Assembly (NCBI GenBank): GCA_035275065.1
Contig: DATENM010000039.1
Location: forward strand, 186,001-250,000
Direction: 5' to 3'
DNA: 64,000 bases
Source of the DNA: Blastocatellia bacterium
GTDB taxonomy: Bacteria > Acidobacteriota > Blastocatellia > UBA7656
Shown: one piece after another, positions 63,354-64,000 of the stretch
How positions within the stretch are numbered: position 1 is the first letter of the stretch
Layout of the letters: every line of letters starts with the position of its first letter
Notes under the pieces: model-generated
Told to the model about the DNA's origin: nothing
Seen by the model: only the letters and a program-made list of their open reading frames with translations
Database searches by the model: none
Made by a program: the position numbers and the translations under genes

Positions 63354-64000
63354 ATGAAGCTTTCCGTCGTCATCCCTGTCTTCAATGAAGCGGCCACCAT
63401 CGCCGAAGTCATCCGCCGCGTTCAAGCCATAGACCTGCCTAAAGAACTGCTCATCGTTGATGACGGCTCGACCGACGGCACGCGCGACCTGCTTGCGCAA
63501 CTCGCGGCGCGGCACACGAACCTGCGCCTTTTTCTGCAACCGCGGAATCAGGGCAAAGGCGCGGCGCTCAGGCGCGGCTTTCAAGAAGCGACCGGCGATT
63601 ACGTGCTGGTGCAGGACGCCGACCTGGAATACGACCCGGCGGATTATCCTGTGCTGCTGAAGCCGCTCGTCGAAGGCAAAGCCGATGTCGTCTACGGCTC
63701 GCGCTTTTTGACGACCAAAGAACACCGCGTGCTGTTCTTCTGGCATTCGGTCGGCAACCGGCTGCTGACGCTGATCTCGAATATGTTTACGAACTTGAAC
63801 ATGACCGATATGGAGACTGGCTACAAAGTCTTCCGGCGCGAAGTGATTCAAGCCATCCGCCTGGAGCAGAATCGCTTTGGCTTCGAGCCGGAAGTGACCG
63901 TGAAGATCGCCCGCATGGGATTGCGCATCTACGAAGTCGGCATCTCGTATTCGGGGCGCACCTACGAAGAGGGCAAGAAGATCGGCTGGCGCGACGGCGT
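63354..64000 (+). CDS. Polyprenol-phosphate-type GT2 glycosyltransferase, truncated by the window end
   Basis: Only the first 215 residues are present. The GT-A fold signature [46 protein letters not shown] and [15 protein letters not shown] (the DAD-type metal motif) identify a dolichol-phosphate mannosyltransferase-like enzyme. [20 protein letters not shown] and [17 protein letters not shown] are typical of this group. It would transfer a sugar to a lipid carrier. The 3' end lies beyond the window. Confidence 0.92.
   Translation, partial: MKLSVVIPVFNEAATIAEVIRRVQAIDLPKELLIVDDGSTDGTRDLLAQLAARHTNLRLFLQPRNQGKGAALRRGFQEATGDYVLVQDADLEYDPADYPVLLKPLVEGKADVVYGSRFLTTKEHRVLFFWHSVGNRLLTLISNMFTNLNMTDMETGYKVFRREVIQAIRLEQNRFGFEPEVTVKIARMGLRIYEVGISYSGRTYEEGKKIGWRDG

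Overview
The window looks like a chromosomal segment of a GC-rich (by eye about 60% G+C) Gram-negative bacterium, most likely Acidobacteriota and probably the Blastocatellia side of that phylum. The grounds are an Oar-like TonB-dependent receptor with an N-terminal carboxypeptidase-regulatory domain, heptosyltransferase and other envelope genes, many secreted proteins with VCBS/FG-GAP repeats, and an ECF sigma subtype and secreted-protein styles I associate with that phylum. This placement is inference. I saw no rRNA, tRNA, CRISPR array or insertion sequence.

Layout. 1-4.5 kb: end of a Uma2-type gene, pgpA, a eukaryote-like NMN/NaMN adenylyltransferase, cinA (NMN deamidase) and an unknown protein with a GNAT-like segment. 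4.5-14.9 kb: a secreted unknown protein, then an accessory block with three different clan CD cysteine peptidases (C11 clostripain-like, TPR-CHAT, and caspase-like C14 with PEGA and TPR) around an ECF sigma factor and a one-TM anti-sigma-like protein. 15-21.6 kb: glnE, waaF-like heptosyltransferase, an NDP-sugar pyrophosphorylase and a thiolase. 21.7-25.4 kb: a translationally coupled DUF4062 / KAP P-loop NTPase pair that looks like a defence or stress system. 25.5-28.2 kb: a three-gene operon of an ABM-fold protein, a CarH-like cobalamin-binding protein and a histidine kinase. 28.2-36.1 kb: DDAH-like hydrolase, ceramidase-like hydrolase, GT-C membrane protein and TonB-dependent receptor. 36.2-41.8 kb: two coiled-coil proteins, a DUF512 radical SAM protein, rpsO and pnp. 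42-53.5 kb: secreted metalloprotease, 2OG oxygenase, GH31 glucosidase, MBL hydrolase, ino1, GDPD-AraC pair and Fur. 53.6-64 kb: proline dehydrogenase, a degenerate S41 protease homologue, ruvX-mltG, an HtrA protease, a 49-residue membrane protein, a matrixin-type metalloprotease and a truncated GT2 glycosyltransferase.

How the parts may work together. NMNAT-like and CinA both act on NMN/NaMN, so their adjacency fits NAD recycling. In the protease block, the sigma and anti-sigma-like genes are divergent from the caspase gene and convergent with the CHAT gene; proteolysis of the anti-sigma by a clan CD peptidase is an attractive but unproven model. The ABM/B12/kinase operon looks like a light- or cobalamin-responsive signalling unit.

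A second theme is a set of inverted repeats built from short (about 5-10 bp) tandem motifs, each with a different core sequence but the same palindromic design. They sit between many genes, and several run into coding sequence (glnE, the waaF-like gene, the GDPD gene and the stop codon of the GT-C gene).
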